A stretch of DNA of 64,000 nt, taken from the NCBI GenBank assembly GCA_963969495.1, contig OZ018317.1, positions 224,546,099 to 224,610,098 on the forward strand, written 5' to 3'. Made by a program: the position numbers and the translations under genes. Shown here one piece after another: positions 22,143 through 31,892 of the stretch; the stretch's first letter is position 1, and each line of letters begins with the position of its first letter. Origin of the DNA: Ceratothoa steindachneri (lineage: Eukaryota > Arthropoda > Malacostraca > Isopoda > Cymothoidae). The notes under the pieces were generated by a model, which saw only the letters and a program-made list of their open reading frames with translations, was not told the DNA's origin and searched no databases.

Positions 22143-24938
22143 CATACCCAGAAACACATACAAAACAGTTAAATACTTTATATGGACAGATGAAATGAAA
22201 GCTAAGAATGCAGACATAAAAGCGATAAACGAGGACATAATAATAAACGGAACGTCAAGGGAAAAATACCGCAATCTGAGAACGAAGAAGAGAGAACTAC
22301 TAAACGCAATAACGGACAAACAAAGAGAATACTGGAACATAGCCGTTCAAAATATTGACAACGAGCTATTGCTCCGAGAATTTTGGAAAAATTTAAAAAG
22401 AATGGAAAATGCTAAAGGTAAAGAAAAAATAAAGATTAAGGACAGAAACGGGAAATTAATCGAAGATGAACACGAGATTGAAAAATTGTTCAGGGAACGC
22501 TGGAAAGGAGTGTTCAACATCGGCTAAGAGGAAAACGAAAACTACGATATAGACTTCGAAAACCAAATAATTGACGAACTAAATAAACGGATTGAGAGGA
22601 CTTTTCCATATCACTACGTAGAAGAGGAACGGTATGCGAACGATGGATTTAACGCCAAAATCACAATCAAGGAATTAAAGAATACCATTTCAAATTTTAA
22701 ACAAAAGGCCACTGGCAAATCGATCCTCACTAGAAAAAAACTATATAGAAGCACTGGATAATATATTCGAAGGGATAAGGAACGTGTTTAACGCCTGTAT
22801 AAACACGGGATATTTCCCCGATGAGTTAAATATAGCCAAAATGATATTCATACCAAAGCCGGGAAAACCACCTTCGGAGGTCGAAACTTCCAACCTATAT
22901 TCCTTCTCGACTTCATCGGGAAAGTGTTTGAAAAAATCCTGAACACAAGATTAAATGAATATCTCACGGAAAACAATCTCTGGAACAATCAACAATTCGG
23001 CTTCAGAAAGAACAGGAATACGTAGATGGCCCTCAGCGTGATTACAGAAAAAATAAGCAAAGTGAAAGGAGAGAAATGCAGTATGGACATTGTATGCCGG
23101 GTCGTATCGAAAGCATTCGATAAAGTCTGGCAAAGAGGCATACAACATAAAATTCTAAATCTGGAAATGAACAACTATTTGGAAAAGAATTTTATGTGAC
23201 TACGTCATGGAAAGATATGCATACATAGACAGGGGGAATTGCCAAGATGAAAGATTCAAGCTTAATGTGGGCCTCGCTCAGGAAGGGTGTTTAAGTCCTT
23301 CCCTATACTCAGTGTATACCTCGAACATTCCCCCACCCAGGAACGAGGGTTGTGTGAACATACAATACGCAGCTGATTTCACTCAATTATTTCCCTGTGT
23401 TTATTGGAATCCTCAGATGCAGACCAGAGTAACGGCAACATAAATAGAAAATCTAAACGAGTATGAGCGCAAATGGAAAACTAAAACGAATAAAGATAAA
23501 TTTAAAATTATACCTATGTATCACAAAAGACTATCCGACGTTTACGTAGATAGAGAGAGATACATGTATAATGGTGAAGGCAAGATTTTATGCCTAACTA
23601 TTACCAAAAATGGTTACAAGAAACACGTGACCGAAAGAATAAACAAAGCACGAGACATGCTAACTTTACTCTACAGATTAAGAAGTGTAAACATGAAAAA
23701 TAAGAAAAAGATCTACCAGGCCATGATACAGCCTACCCTGAGATATCCAATAATTGCCATGTATACAGTTTCAAGAAGCAATCTAATAAGAATGCAACGT
23801 GTACAGAATAAGGCAGTATACATAATTACGAACACGCATCGATTAGAGGGGAAAAAACAAATAGACTTACACATCGAAGTGAAAATAAAAACATTAAACA
23901 AAGTAATTGAAAAAAGAGCCAAAAAATCATAGAAAAGACACAAGAAGAAATAGGAGAGGAACTAAATAATCAAATTGCATCAGGGGCAGGATGGAGACAA
24001 CATATGATGTTTCCTAGTGCTAAAAACAAAGCGGACCAAAGGAAAGAGGAGGAGATTTACGTGTAAACCAAATAAGGAAACCCGATTGTGACAAAAATTT
24101 CCCGAATAATGACAAGCTCACCGGATTAGACTTGATACCCACAAATAATGACAAAACTAACCAAAAAGTGGAAATGAACGAAAAAGGAAAAACAACATGG
24201 ATAAAGAAGAGAATTAAACAAATAAATAACCAAGGGACATGAGCCCACACAACAGATACAGATACGAGATTTATGCTACAAAAATCACAGAAACTCGAGT
24301 TATTAACATAGCAGGAAAACAAATAACGCTAACAACGGTTTGAACGCTTATCTCATACACACATAACATAATAACAAAACAACCACAGAAATAAACAAAC
24401 AGACACACTTTCAATCCAACTTATTTCGAACTTAACTATAAAATTAGTTTATAGTACAGAGATTAGCGTGACCTCCACGCAACTTTCACCTCTCTGCAAA
24501 CCTCCAACTTCCTTCCACTTCAATCCTCTTCCTCCTTTACCGCTATCCAAAGATGGGCCAAACACAAACACCAGGGACAAGTACAGCAAATCGTAACAAT
24601 TAAAAGCAAGGAAAACATAAAAACACCGGGGTCCGGGTCCCACGTTAAGCAGGTCCAGAGGCCAACTTGGTCAACTTTCAAGGCTTGACTTTATTTCAGT
24701 CTGTCCTATCCTTACTTTTTTCTTCTTCCCCTCCCTCTCTCCCCCTCTCCGAAGCACTTTTCCCTCGGTGCCTTCAGGCCCAGAGGGAGGAGGGCACCGA
24801 GAAAGCTCGGGAGAACCGGGCCTCGCCCCCCCCCGACCGGGTCCCCCCTCCGGAGGGACTGGTCAGGGGGTGGGGTTGGGGGACGGGGATCTAAAACTTT
24901 TTCTCCCACTTCCCTTTCATTTCATTTCATTTCATTTC
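22143..24938 (+). pseudogene. Jockey-clade LINE, 5'-truncated and mutated
   Basis: Plus-strand frames in order: the linker before the polymerase (ADIKAINEDI, REYWNIAVQNI, FWKNLKRMENAKGKEKIK), then the fingers (INTGYFPDELNIAKMIFIPK, IGKVFEKILNTRLNEYL, NNQQFGFRKNRNT), the palm (VSKAFDKVW, EGCLSPSLYSVYTSNIPPP) and the C-terminal part (ARDMLTLLYRLRSVNMKNKK, MQRVQNKAVYIITN). The catalytic YADD reads YAAD here, so this copy lacks an active-site Asp, and stops break the frame. The 3' UTR (about 24060-24914) ends in a (TTTCA)n tail at 24917-24938, as LINEs often do. It has inserted into an R1 repeat. Confidence 0.88.
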
Positions 24939-25345
24939 GATTCTAACGATTTTTGAAATCCTTATGTTGTTTTACATTCTCTTTCGAATGATATAATTGA
25001 CGAAGTCTTCCCAAGGTTAGCCAAGGATTATTTTGTTTTGGTAATAACCTTTGGTAATAACCTTATGTTGTTTTACATTCTCTTTCTAATGTAATATGTA
25101 ATTAAAAAGGTCCTCCCAAGTTTACCCCGGGAATTATTTTGTTTTGGCAATAACATCATAACTATTCGGCCTATTCTAACGAAATTAGAAACTCGTATGT
25201 TGTTTTATATTCTCTTTCGAATCATATAACTGCTAAGGTCCAACCAATGTTAGTCCGGGAATTATAAAAAAATTGTAGTTTGTAAGGTCATACATCAGAA
25301 TAATTGAGAGCACCTGACTTTTAGTCAGCACATCTTGTTTTAAAT
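24939..25345 (+). repeat. repeat family R1, right part with three tandem monomers
   Basis: Begins GATTCTAACG, which in the uninterrupted monomer follows CATAACTATTCGGC. TATGTTGTTTTACATTCTC recurs at about 24963, 25063 and 25197, then ATTATTTTGTTTTGG. The right end shows GTAAGGTCATACATCAGAAT and AGAGCACCTGAC, matching the 47110 copy. Confidence 0.82.
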
Positions 25346-26049
25346 AAGATTTACAATTTTCTACTATGCTTTGAAAATAATTTAAACCAACAGCCTTTTA
25401 CATATTCTCAATTTTTTCGGAAATTAATAATCCTCTAGCACTATTTTTGAACTGGACAAATTTAGAAGTTCAGTGCCCTACCTACAAAAGCAAAGTTTGG
25501 GGATTAAAATAAACTTTTTTATTTACTTTAGCTACGAACAACTGGGAAATAACACTTTTAACACAGGAATAAGAAAAAAGTGAAATTTTGTTACGTAGTG
25601 TTATCAATAACAAAAGAAAGTAGACAAAGGGCCAAAAAATGAATTTCCGACGACCACAAAAGTTTAACGCATTTATAAGGACAATGGCGTTAGTATGCCA
25701 GGTGGATACTGCCCGACCACCGACCACAGAAGCCGCGCTGATATTTTCACGCAGACATGGAAGTAATTCACCGTACGTTAGTGCAGACTAAACGTACTTA
25801 GCTCTATTTCTAATTTTTATACTCTTATGGGAGGCCATACGAAACTACGTAATTCCGTAATTTAAGTGGCCCATAAACCTGGGACCTCTTGTATCTATTG
25901 GTTTATATATCATTTTTATAACATATCTACGCCGAAGTGCCCGAATTCAGGAGATAGCACTCTGTAAAAGTAATAATGTGCACTGCGACCCTACTGTAAT
26001 GTCCTAAAAACTTCCAGACCTGTATCACTTGTGATCGGACATCCCATGG
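25346..26049. other. AT-rich spacer, nothing recognised
   Basis: Intron 2 sequence of mixed composition between the R1 copy and the Tc1 remnant. No repeats or plausible exons were seen. Confidence 0.4.
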
Positions 26050-26351
26050 TTCAGTGAGAACTACGCGACATTAACTATGGGAACCTGAACGGGGCGTGAT
26101 AGTGGGTGCGAAAAAAAAGTGACATTCCATTATGGAAACTGTGCGTACATTCAACATCCCTCGATTTACGGTGTCACGTGTGTACCGAGATTACCTCATC
26201 CAAGGCATTACCGTCAACCATGGACAGCGCAGTGGCCGACCACGAGGGCTCAATGATCATGACCAGCGGCATCGTGCAAGAATTGTCCATGGTAATAGAC
26301 AAGCAATACTGGCTCAAATCGCACCCATATTCAATATACTAGCTACCGGAC
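26050..26351 (+). pseudogene. Tc1-like transposase, N-terminal half (split by LTR element)
   Basis: Frames on the plus strand give PERGVIVGAR, then (one frame on) IPRFTVSRVYRDYLIQG, the second helix-turn-helix-like part. GQRSGRPRGLNDHDQR and NRQAILAQI follow. The GRPR linker between the two DNA-binding subdomains and the NRQA.LAQI stretch are typical Tc1 features. The frame ends at the LTR retrotransposon boundary, and the catalytic half continues beyond it at 31893. Confidence 0.85.
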
Positions 26352-26829
26352 TGTAAGGGAATGGTCACTTCCCCCTCCCCTCGTTCACTCTTGGTGCCGT
26401 TCCAAGGCGGTCACCGCAAAGACATCCGGCCGAAGGCATCGGCGGGTCCCGCGTGACCGCAGCACTGCCCCAGACCGTGCCATGAAAGAGGTCACCCCCC
26501 CCCCATCGTTCACTCGTGATGCAGTCCCAAGGCGGTGGTTACCACAAGGACATCCGCCCCAGGCATCGGCGAGGCGAAAGTTTGACCACAGGGTGGCATA
26601 ACTAGGGGCCATGTAAGACCCTAAAGGTCAAAAAGGTAAAGATCTCCCCCCAGGAGAGTGAGATCCAGTTTCACGTCGAACAAGAAATTGGAGACGGTTT
26701 TGTCCCAACCTCGATGGCTAACGAGGAGCAGATGTTTGACTTCGTGGGAAAGACCGTTTGGGAAGAGAACTCTCCTGGGGCCGTCCTCAAGCTCCCCCCC
26801 CTTACCACTCCCCCAGTGGGGGTGCGAGG

Positions 26830-26835
26830 TATAAA
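26830..26835 (+). promoter_or_regulatory. LTR TATA box
   Basis: TATAAA in a G-rich setting. A start site about 27-32 bp downstream would fall at the first GGTAG of the hairpin array (26859). The identical box is at 30631 in the 3' LTR. The start site itself is inferred. Confidence 0.7.
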
Positions 26836-26858
26836 GGAGGAACTCTGAGGAAAATCTA

Positions 26859-27113
26859 GGTAGTATACGTCAGGCCAGGTGACGAAGTCCTCGGTTCCAA
26901 AACCGGGCTACCTTAGACTGGATAGGTAGTATACGTCAGGCCAGGTGACGAAGTCCTCGGATCCCCAACCGGGCTACCTAGACTGGATTGGTAGTATACG
27001 TCAGTCTCTAGGTGACGAAGTCCTCGGATCCCCAACCGAGCTACCGAGACTGGAGAGGTAGTTTACTTGTGTCGCCAGACCAAGAAGCACCCTGCAAGAG
27101 AGGCAGGGCTACC
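26859..27113 (+). repeat. four tandem 65-67 bp units with conserved foldback architecture
   Basis: Units begin GGTAG at 26859, 26925, 26990 and 27057, and each ends with the complementary CTACC (26908, 26974, 27041, 27109). Units 1-3 also contain CGTCA...TGACG and a second stem. That stem is CGGTT/AACCG in unit 1 and CTCGG/CCGAG in unit 3. Unit 4 has unrelated inner sequence but still forms CCCTGC/GCAGGG. The same array is in the 3' LTR, shifted by 3801. Confidence 0.9.
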
Positions 27114-28029
27114 TACCTTAAGGGACTAAGAAAAAGCTCATCCTTGAGCTAAGTCCCTGGTTGTCAAACCAAACAATAAGTGAACTTTGGTAAGTTCGAC
27201 TTACTCTCGCCAGAGAGATTCCTCATATCCTGGTGCACATTAAACACCAGAGGTATTCCTCGTCTTTGAGGAATTAAGAAGAAGAAGGAAAAGGCTCCCC
27301 CTCGAGCCCGTTATTCGGTGGCCACACCAAACTGTAAGTAACTTATTCTCGCCAGAGAAACTCCCCTCCGTCATCCTCGCCAGTAAAGAAGACCCTCCCC
27401 GAGTTCAGTCCTCGTCCATAAGGAAATTAGTAACGAAGGAAAAGCTCCTCCTCGAGCTCGTTACTCGGTGATCACACCGCACTCCAAGTAAGCTTGATTC
27501 AAGAACCAAGTTCAACTCACTCTCGCCAGAGAGACCACGACTACCTAGGTGTTGCATAGAGCACCGTATTGGTTCTCGTCCTTGAAGAACCCTTCCCCCC
27601 CCGGAAGAACGTGTGGACCCCCCAGCTGCTACCCTCGCCAAGACGACCGTGGAATTCCGCCCATCTACACGCGTCAAGTGTAAATATTTCTGAGGCCCTT
27701 TAAACTCCACGAGTCCGTAAGCCTAATTCTAATATTATTGTTTTGTCTAGAGAAAACGTGAACTTAATTTTGTGGGTCAACTAATTTAATTAATTCTTGT
27801 TTATAATAATATTTAGAGTATTGCTGTAGTTAAAGTATAAAGGTTGTGTATTCAATGGTTAAAGATAAAATATAAGTTTATTTTGTGAATTAGTGGGCGT
27901 TTCTTTTATATCCTGACGTGTTTGGTAAAGGCTCAGTTCATTAAGATATTCTTATAATATCAATATATTAGACACTCTTAGCACTCTTAGAATAGAACAA
28001 AAAGGAGGGGCATTCTACGACACTAACTA

Positions 28030-28035
28030 AATAAA
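28030..28035 (+). promoter_or_regulatory. candidate polyadenylation signal of the LTR
   Basis: AATAAA about 50 bp before the LTR end. The 3' LTR equivalent, which would be the one used for the element's transcript, is at 31831-31836. Confidence 0.5.
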
Positions 28036-28096
28036 AGAGGTGTCAGAGGAGGTCAGTAGGGTTCTAGCAGAAAGAATTCTACGACACTAATTAAAG

Positions 28097-28114
28097 TGGT
28101 GTCAGGTGTGGGGT
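28097..28114 (+). promoter_or_regulatory. primer-binding site, tRNA-Leu-like
   Basis: TGGTGTCAGGTGTGGGGT lies 10 bp inside the 5' LTR. It resembles the complement of the 3' end of animal tRNA-Leu (TGGTGTCAGAAGTGGGAT from memory) with three mismatches. A weaker copy, AGGTGTCAGAGG, lies 64 bp upstream inside the LTR. Confidence 0.65.
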
Positions 28115-28394
28115 TATTATTAGAAAGAACCCAGCAGTGTCTAATTAGGAAAGAGCCAACACGTAAAGGAAGATCAGGAGTAAGAGAATAATTGACGAGA
28201 GGAAAATTGGTAGAGTTAGGGGTGGTAACAATATAAAGGTAATTGGCAGGTCAAGTGGTAAATTTGTTGTCGGGAGTGATATTTCAATCAGCATAGTAGT
28301 GGGATTAAGGGTAAGTTATGCTGAGCGCTACCTGGTGAGTGGCGGCATAATTATCTGAAAATACAGAAAGGAAAAATCGACGGACCAACACGAA

Positions 28395-29807
28395 ATGGAT
28401 CCAGTCAAAAGATTTTACCAACAAGCCCAAAGTCTGGGACTTGAAGGCACAGAAATGCATGACTACGTCCTGGCAGAACTAAGAATAGATTGTGTAGAAG
28501 AAGAAAGAATTTGGGATATAGAAAAAGAACAAGAATTAATAAAGTTTGAGAGAGAAAAAGAGGATATAATAAGAGAGGATACAAGAGAACGTGAATTAAT
28601 GGAAATATGGATGAACCGGAAAAGTGAAGAATCCCAAATACAGCGGAAAATAGAAACAGAGGAAAGAAGAATGCTGAGAGGAGGTAAAACAAGCGAAAGA
28701 ATAATATTGTTGAAAAGAGAAGCACAAGAATTCAGAATAAGGATAGAAATGGAAGATGAAGAAAGAAGACTAAAGATAAAGCTGGAAGATGAAGAAAGAA
28801 GAACTCTACGGGAAAACGAAATAGCGAAAGCAGAACAAGAAGCCGAGGAAAGGAGAATGAAGATGGAAAAAGAGTCAAAAGAGAGGAGAATAAAGATTAA
28901 AAAAGAAATAGATGAAAGGAGAATGAAGAGGGAAATAGAACGTGCTCAAGCGGAAAGAGAAGAGAGAGAAGAAAAGGAAAGATTGCTCGCACTCGAAAGA
29001 GCACCTATCGAGAATCTCATAGAGGCCGAGGAAGTTGGAGCTCGGCCTGGACCTAAGAAAGGACCATCGAGGGAAACCCAGCCAAGTGGGGTAACGATGG
29101 AAGAAGGAGAAAGTAGGGATGAGGTAACAGCAGGAGTACCTAAAAGAAACCCTACGAGGAGAACCCAGCCAAATGGGGTTATCAGGGAAGAAGAAGAAGG
29201 TAGAGTAGAGGTACGAGCAGGTGTACCTGAGGAACTACCTACTAAGAGAAGTGAGTCAAATGAGTTGACAAGGAAGGAGGAAAGAGGTGCTATGGCTATG
29301 CACCCCGGTAAGACTAGTCAAATGGTAGACGCGGATGAGTATCCCCTACTCCTAGTAGTCTCATCCTCGAACGTAACGTCCACGGAGTTACCGCTAAATC
29401 GCCAAGTCGTAGTGAGCGCCAAGCCCATTAACGACCTCTCAGGGAAAAATTTTCTCGATCCCCAAAGATCGAACCCAGACACGATCTTCCCGTGTACCTG
29501 GTTAAAGGAGAGCTATGGGACCTACGCTCCCATCAATTATGCCCCGCTACAACAGGCCGCTCAAGCCTTAATGTTCAATTTAAAGATAGTCAAGTACCAT
29601 AATATGAGTAAGTCGAGTAGGTTGAAATACCACTACCATTTAGTAACATACTTGGGTAGACTCAATAACCAGGACGGCCGACTCAGGCGCGGTAGAATAA
29701 TGGTCACAGAGCACCATTTTAGTATTAGCTACCTCAAAGGAGCCGATAAAGGACAGCTGCTCTATAGGCGGAGACGAAATACCATTGAGGGTTATTTCAG
29801 CACCTAA
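28395..29807 (+). CDS. gag-like coiled-coil protein of the LTR element (470 aa)
   Basis: Starts at the first ATG in context AACACGAAATGG. Residues 1-30 (FYQQAQSLGLEGTEMHDYV) resemble the short N-terminal helix pair of gag proteins in invertebrate Gypsy-like elements. Residues about 33-205 are an uninterrupted Glu/Lys/Arg-rich coiled coil. Residues about 215-300 hold three diverged ~30-residue repeats (TQPSGV, TQPNGV, SESNEL, each followed by an acidic stretch). The last ~150 residues are a less charged, probably globular segment that I do not recognise (NYAPLQQAAQAL, LKYHYHLVTYLG). It ends with a basic patch (YRRRRN). No CCHC zinc knuckle or protease motif is present. The frame is intact, in keeping with a young insertion, and is preceded by a ~300-bp leader. 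Role in particle assembly is inferred from the family only. Confidence 0.85.
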   Translation: MDPVKRFYQQAQSLGLEGTEMHDYVLAELRIDCVEEERIWDIEKEQELIKFEREKEDIIREDTRERELMEIWMNRKSEESQIQRKIETEERRMLRGGKTSERIILLKREAQEFRIRIEMEDEERRLKIKLEDEERRTLRENEIAKAEQEAEERRMKMEKESKERRIKIKKEIDERRMKREIERAQAEREEREEKERLLALERAPIENLIEAEEVGARPGPKKGPSRETQPSGVTMEEGESRDEVTAGVPKRNPTRRTQPNGVIREEEEGRVEVRAGVPEELPTKRSESNELTRKEERGAMAMHPGKTSQMVDADEYPLLLVVSSSNVTSTELPLNRQVVVSAKPINDLSGKNFLDPQRSNPDTIFPCTWLKESYGTYAPINYAPLQQAAQALMFNLKIVKYHNMSKSSRLKYHYHLVTYLGRLNNQDGRLRRGRIMVTEHHFSISYLKGADKGQLLYRRRRNTIEGYFST

Positions 29808-30141
29808 TGAGCGTGAAACCATGTTTTCATTTGTTGTTCGTGTAAATATTTATCGGTAGGATTTAAGTTCTCAAAAACTTAGAAATGTAAGGAAGTAGCT
29901 TGTTTTGTTGTTTTTTTTTATGGGTAATCGATGAATTAAGGTTTTGTTATGTTCATGTAAAATTGTAAATCGAGTGTCTAGCTCGACACACTGCCGGTGT
30001 AAACGCGCGCGTGGGCGCTCAGATGTAAGGAAACTTAAGGTATGGGAGGGCTCAAAGAAATACAACTTTGCTAAGCTCGACTAGGTTGAGTAAGTTGTTT
30101 TGAGTTCCCGGGAGCATCCCCCGCCCCCCATTATTTTCTTC

Positions 30142-30152
30142 GGTGGGAGGTG
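30142..30152 (+). promoter_or_regulatory. polypurine tract before 3' LTR
   Basis: GGTGGGAGGTG directly precedes the TG of the 3' LTR, where plus-strand priming normally starts. It is interrupted by two T residues. Confidence 0.5.
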
Positions 30153-31887
30153 TGTAAGGGAATGGTCACTTCCCCCCCCCCTCGTTCACTCTTGGTGCCG
30201 TTCCAAGGCGGTCACCGCAAAGACATCCGGCCGAAGGCATCGGCGGGTCCCGCGTGACCGCAGCACTGCCCCAGACCGTGCCATGAAAGAGGTCACCCCC
30301 CCCCCATCGTTCACTCGTGATGCAGTCCCAAGGCGGTGGTTACCACAAGGACATCCGCCCCAGGAATCGGCGAGGCGAAAGTTTGACCACAGGGTGGCAT
30401 AACTAGGGGCCATGTAAGACCCTAAAGGTCAAAAAGGTAAAGATCTCCCCCCAGGAGAGTGAGATCCAGTTTCACGTCGAACAAGAAATTGGAGACGGTT
30501 TTGTCCCAACCTCGATGGCTAACGAGGAGCAGATGTTTGACTTCGTGGGAAAGACCGTTTGGGAAGAGAACTCTCCTGGGGCCGTCCTCAAGCTCCCCCC
30601 CCTTACCACTCCCCCAGTGGGGGTGCGAGGTATAAAGGAGGAACTCTGAGGAAAATCTAGGTAGTATACGTCAGGCCAGGTGACGAAGTCCTCGGTTCCA
30701 AAACCGGGCTACCTTAGACTGGATAGGTAGTATACGTCAGGCCAGGTGACGAAGTCCTCGGATCCCCAACCGGGCTACCTAGACTGGATTGGTAGTATAC
30801 GTCAGTCTCTAGGTGACGAAGTCCTCGGATCCCCAACCGAGCTACCGAGACTGGAGAGGTAGTTTACTTGTGTCGCCAGACCAAGAAGCACCCTGCAAGA
30901 GAGGCAGGGCTACCTACCTTAAGGGACTAAGAAAAAGCTCATCCTTGAGCTAAGTCCCTGGTTGTCAAACCAAACAATAAGTGAACTTTGGTAAGTTCGA
31001 CTTACTCTCGCCAGAGAGATTCCTCATATCCTGGTGCACATTAAACACCAGAGGTATTCCTCGTCTTTGAGGAATTAAGAAGAAGAAGGAAAAGGCTCCC
31101 CCTCGAGCCCGTTATTCGGTGGCCACACCAAACTGTAAGTAACTTATTCTCGCCAGAGAAACTCCCCTCCGTCATCCTCGCCAGTAAAGAAGACCCTCCC
31201 CGAGTTCAGTCCTCGTCCATAAGGAAATTAGTAACGAAGGAAAAGCTCCTCCTCGAGCTCGTTACTCGGTGATCACACCGCACTCCAAGTAAGCTTGATT
31301 CAAGAACCAAGTTCAACTCACTCTCGCCAGAGAGACCACGACTACCTAGGTGTTGCATAGAGCACCGTATTGGTTCTCGTCCTTGAAGAACCCTTCCCCC
31401 CCCGGAAGAACGTGTGGACCCCCCAGCTGCTACCCTCGCCAAGACGACCGTGGAATTCCGCCCATCTACACGCGTCAAGTGTAAATATTTCTGAGGCCCT
31501 TTAAACTCCACGAGTCCGTAAGCCTAATTCTAATATTATTGTTTTGTCTAGAGAAAACGTGAACTTAATTTTGTGGGTCAACTAATTTAATTAATTCTTG
31601 TTTATAATAATATTTAGAGTATTGCTGTAGTTAAAGTATAAAGGTTGTGTATTCAATGGTTAAAGATAAAATATAAGTTTATTTTGTGAATTAGTGGGCG
31701 TTTCTTTTATATCCTGACGTGTTTGGTAAAGGCTCAGTTCATTAAGATATTCTTATAATATCAATATATTAGACACTCTTAGCACTCTTAGAATAGAACA
31801 AAAAGGAGGGGCATTCTACGACACTAACTAAATAAAAGAGGTGTCAGAGGAGGTCAGTAGGGTTCTAGCAGAAAGAATTCTACGACA
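30153..31887 (+). repeat. 3' LTR (1735 bp)
   Basis: Same length as the 5' LTR and nearly identical base for base; two substitutions seen. Followed by the target duplication CGGAC at 31888. Confidence 0.95.
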
Positions 31888-31892
31888 CGGAC

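Larger units (their letters stand above)
26352..28086 (+). repeat. 5' LTR (1735 bp)
   Basis: TG...CA ends. U3 (26352-26829) contains two diverged ~110-bp direct repeats, starting TCGTTCACTC near 26382 and 26505. The TATA box is at 26830. From about 26857 the transcribed part holds four hairpin-bearing units, then a run of further hairpins, and AATAAA at 28030. A 64-bp tandem duplication closes the LTR (28012-28075 against 28076 onward). Confidence 0.95.
26352..31887 (+). mobile_element. young non-autonomous LTR retrotransposon with gag-like ORF only
   Basis: A complete 5536-bp element. Its 1735-bp LTRs start TGTAAGGG and end CTACGACA, flanked by the 5-bp duplication CGGAC (26347-26351 and 31888-31892). 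The 2.07-kb interior holds a tRNA-Leu-like primer site, one 470-codon ORF and a purine tract before the 3' LTR. No protease, reverse transcriptase, RNase H or integrase motif is readable in any frame. Mobilisation would therefore need a partner element, as in the gag-only class described from plants (TR-GAG). Only two LTR differences were seen (26376/30177 and 26564/30365), so insertion is recent. The superfamily is probably Gypsy-like, from the 5-bp duplication and gag style. Confidence 0.93.

Noticed and set aside
26385..26612. 75-codon and 101-codon minus-strand frames inside both LTRs (also 27405-27710, 30186-30413, 31206-31511)
   Set aside because: They are present only because both LTRs are identical. 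They lie in U3 repeats and in the hairpin region, with no motif or start context.
26859..27056. Hammerhead ribozyme in the 66-bp LTR units
   Set aside because: GTC and TGACGA words are present, but the conserved CUGANGA lacks its first C and no GAAA follows the second stem. The fold does not meet the hammerhead core.
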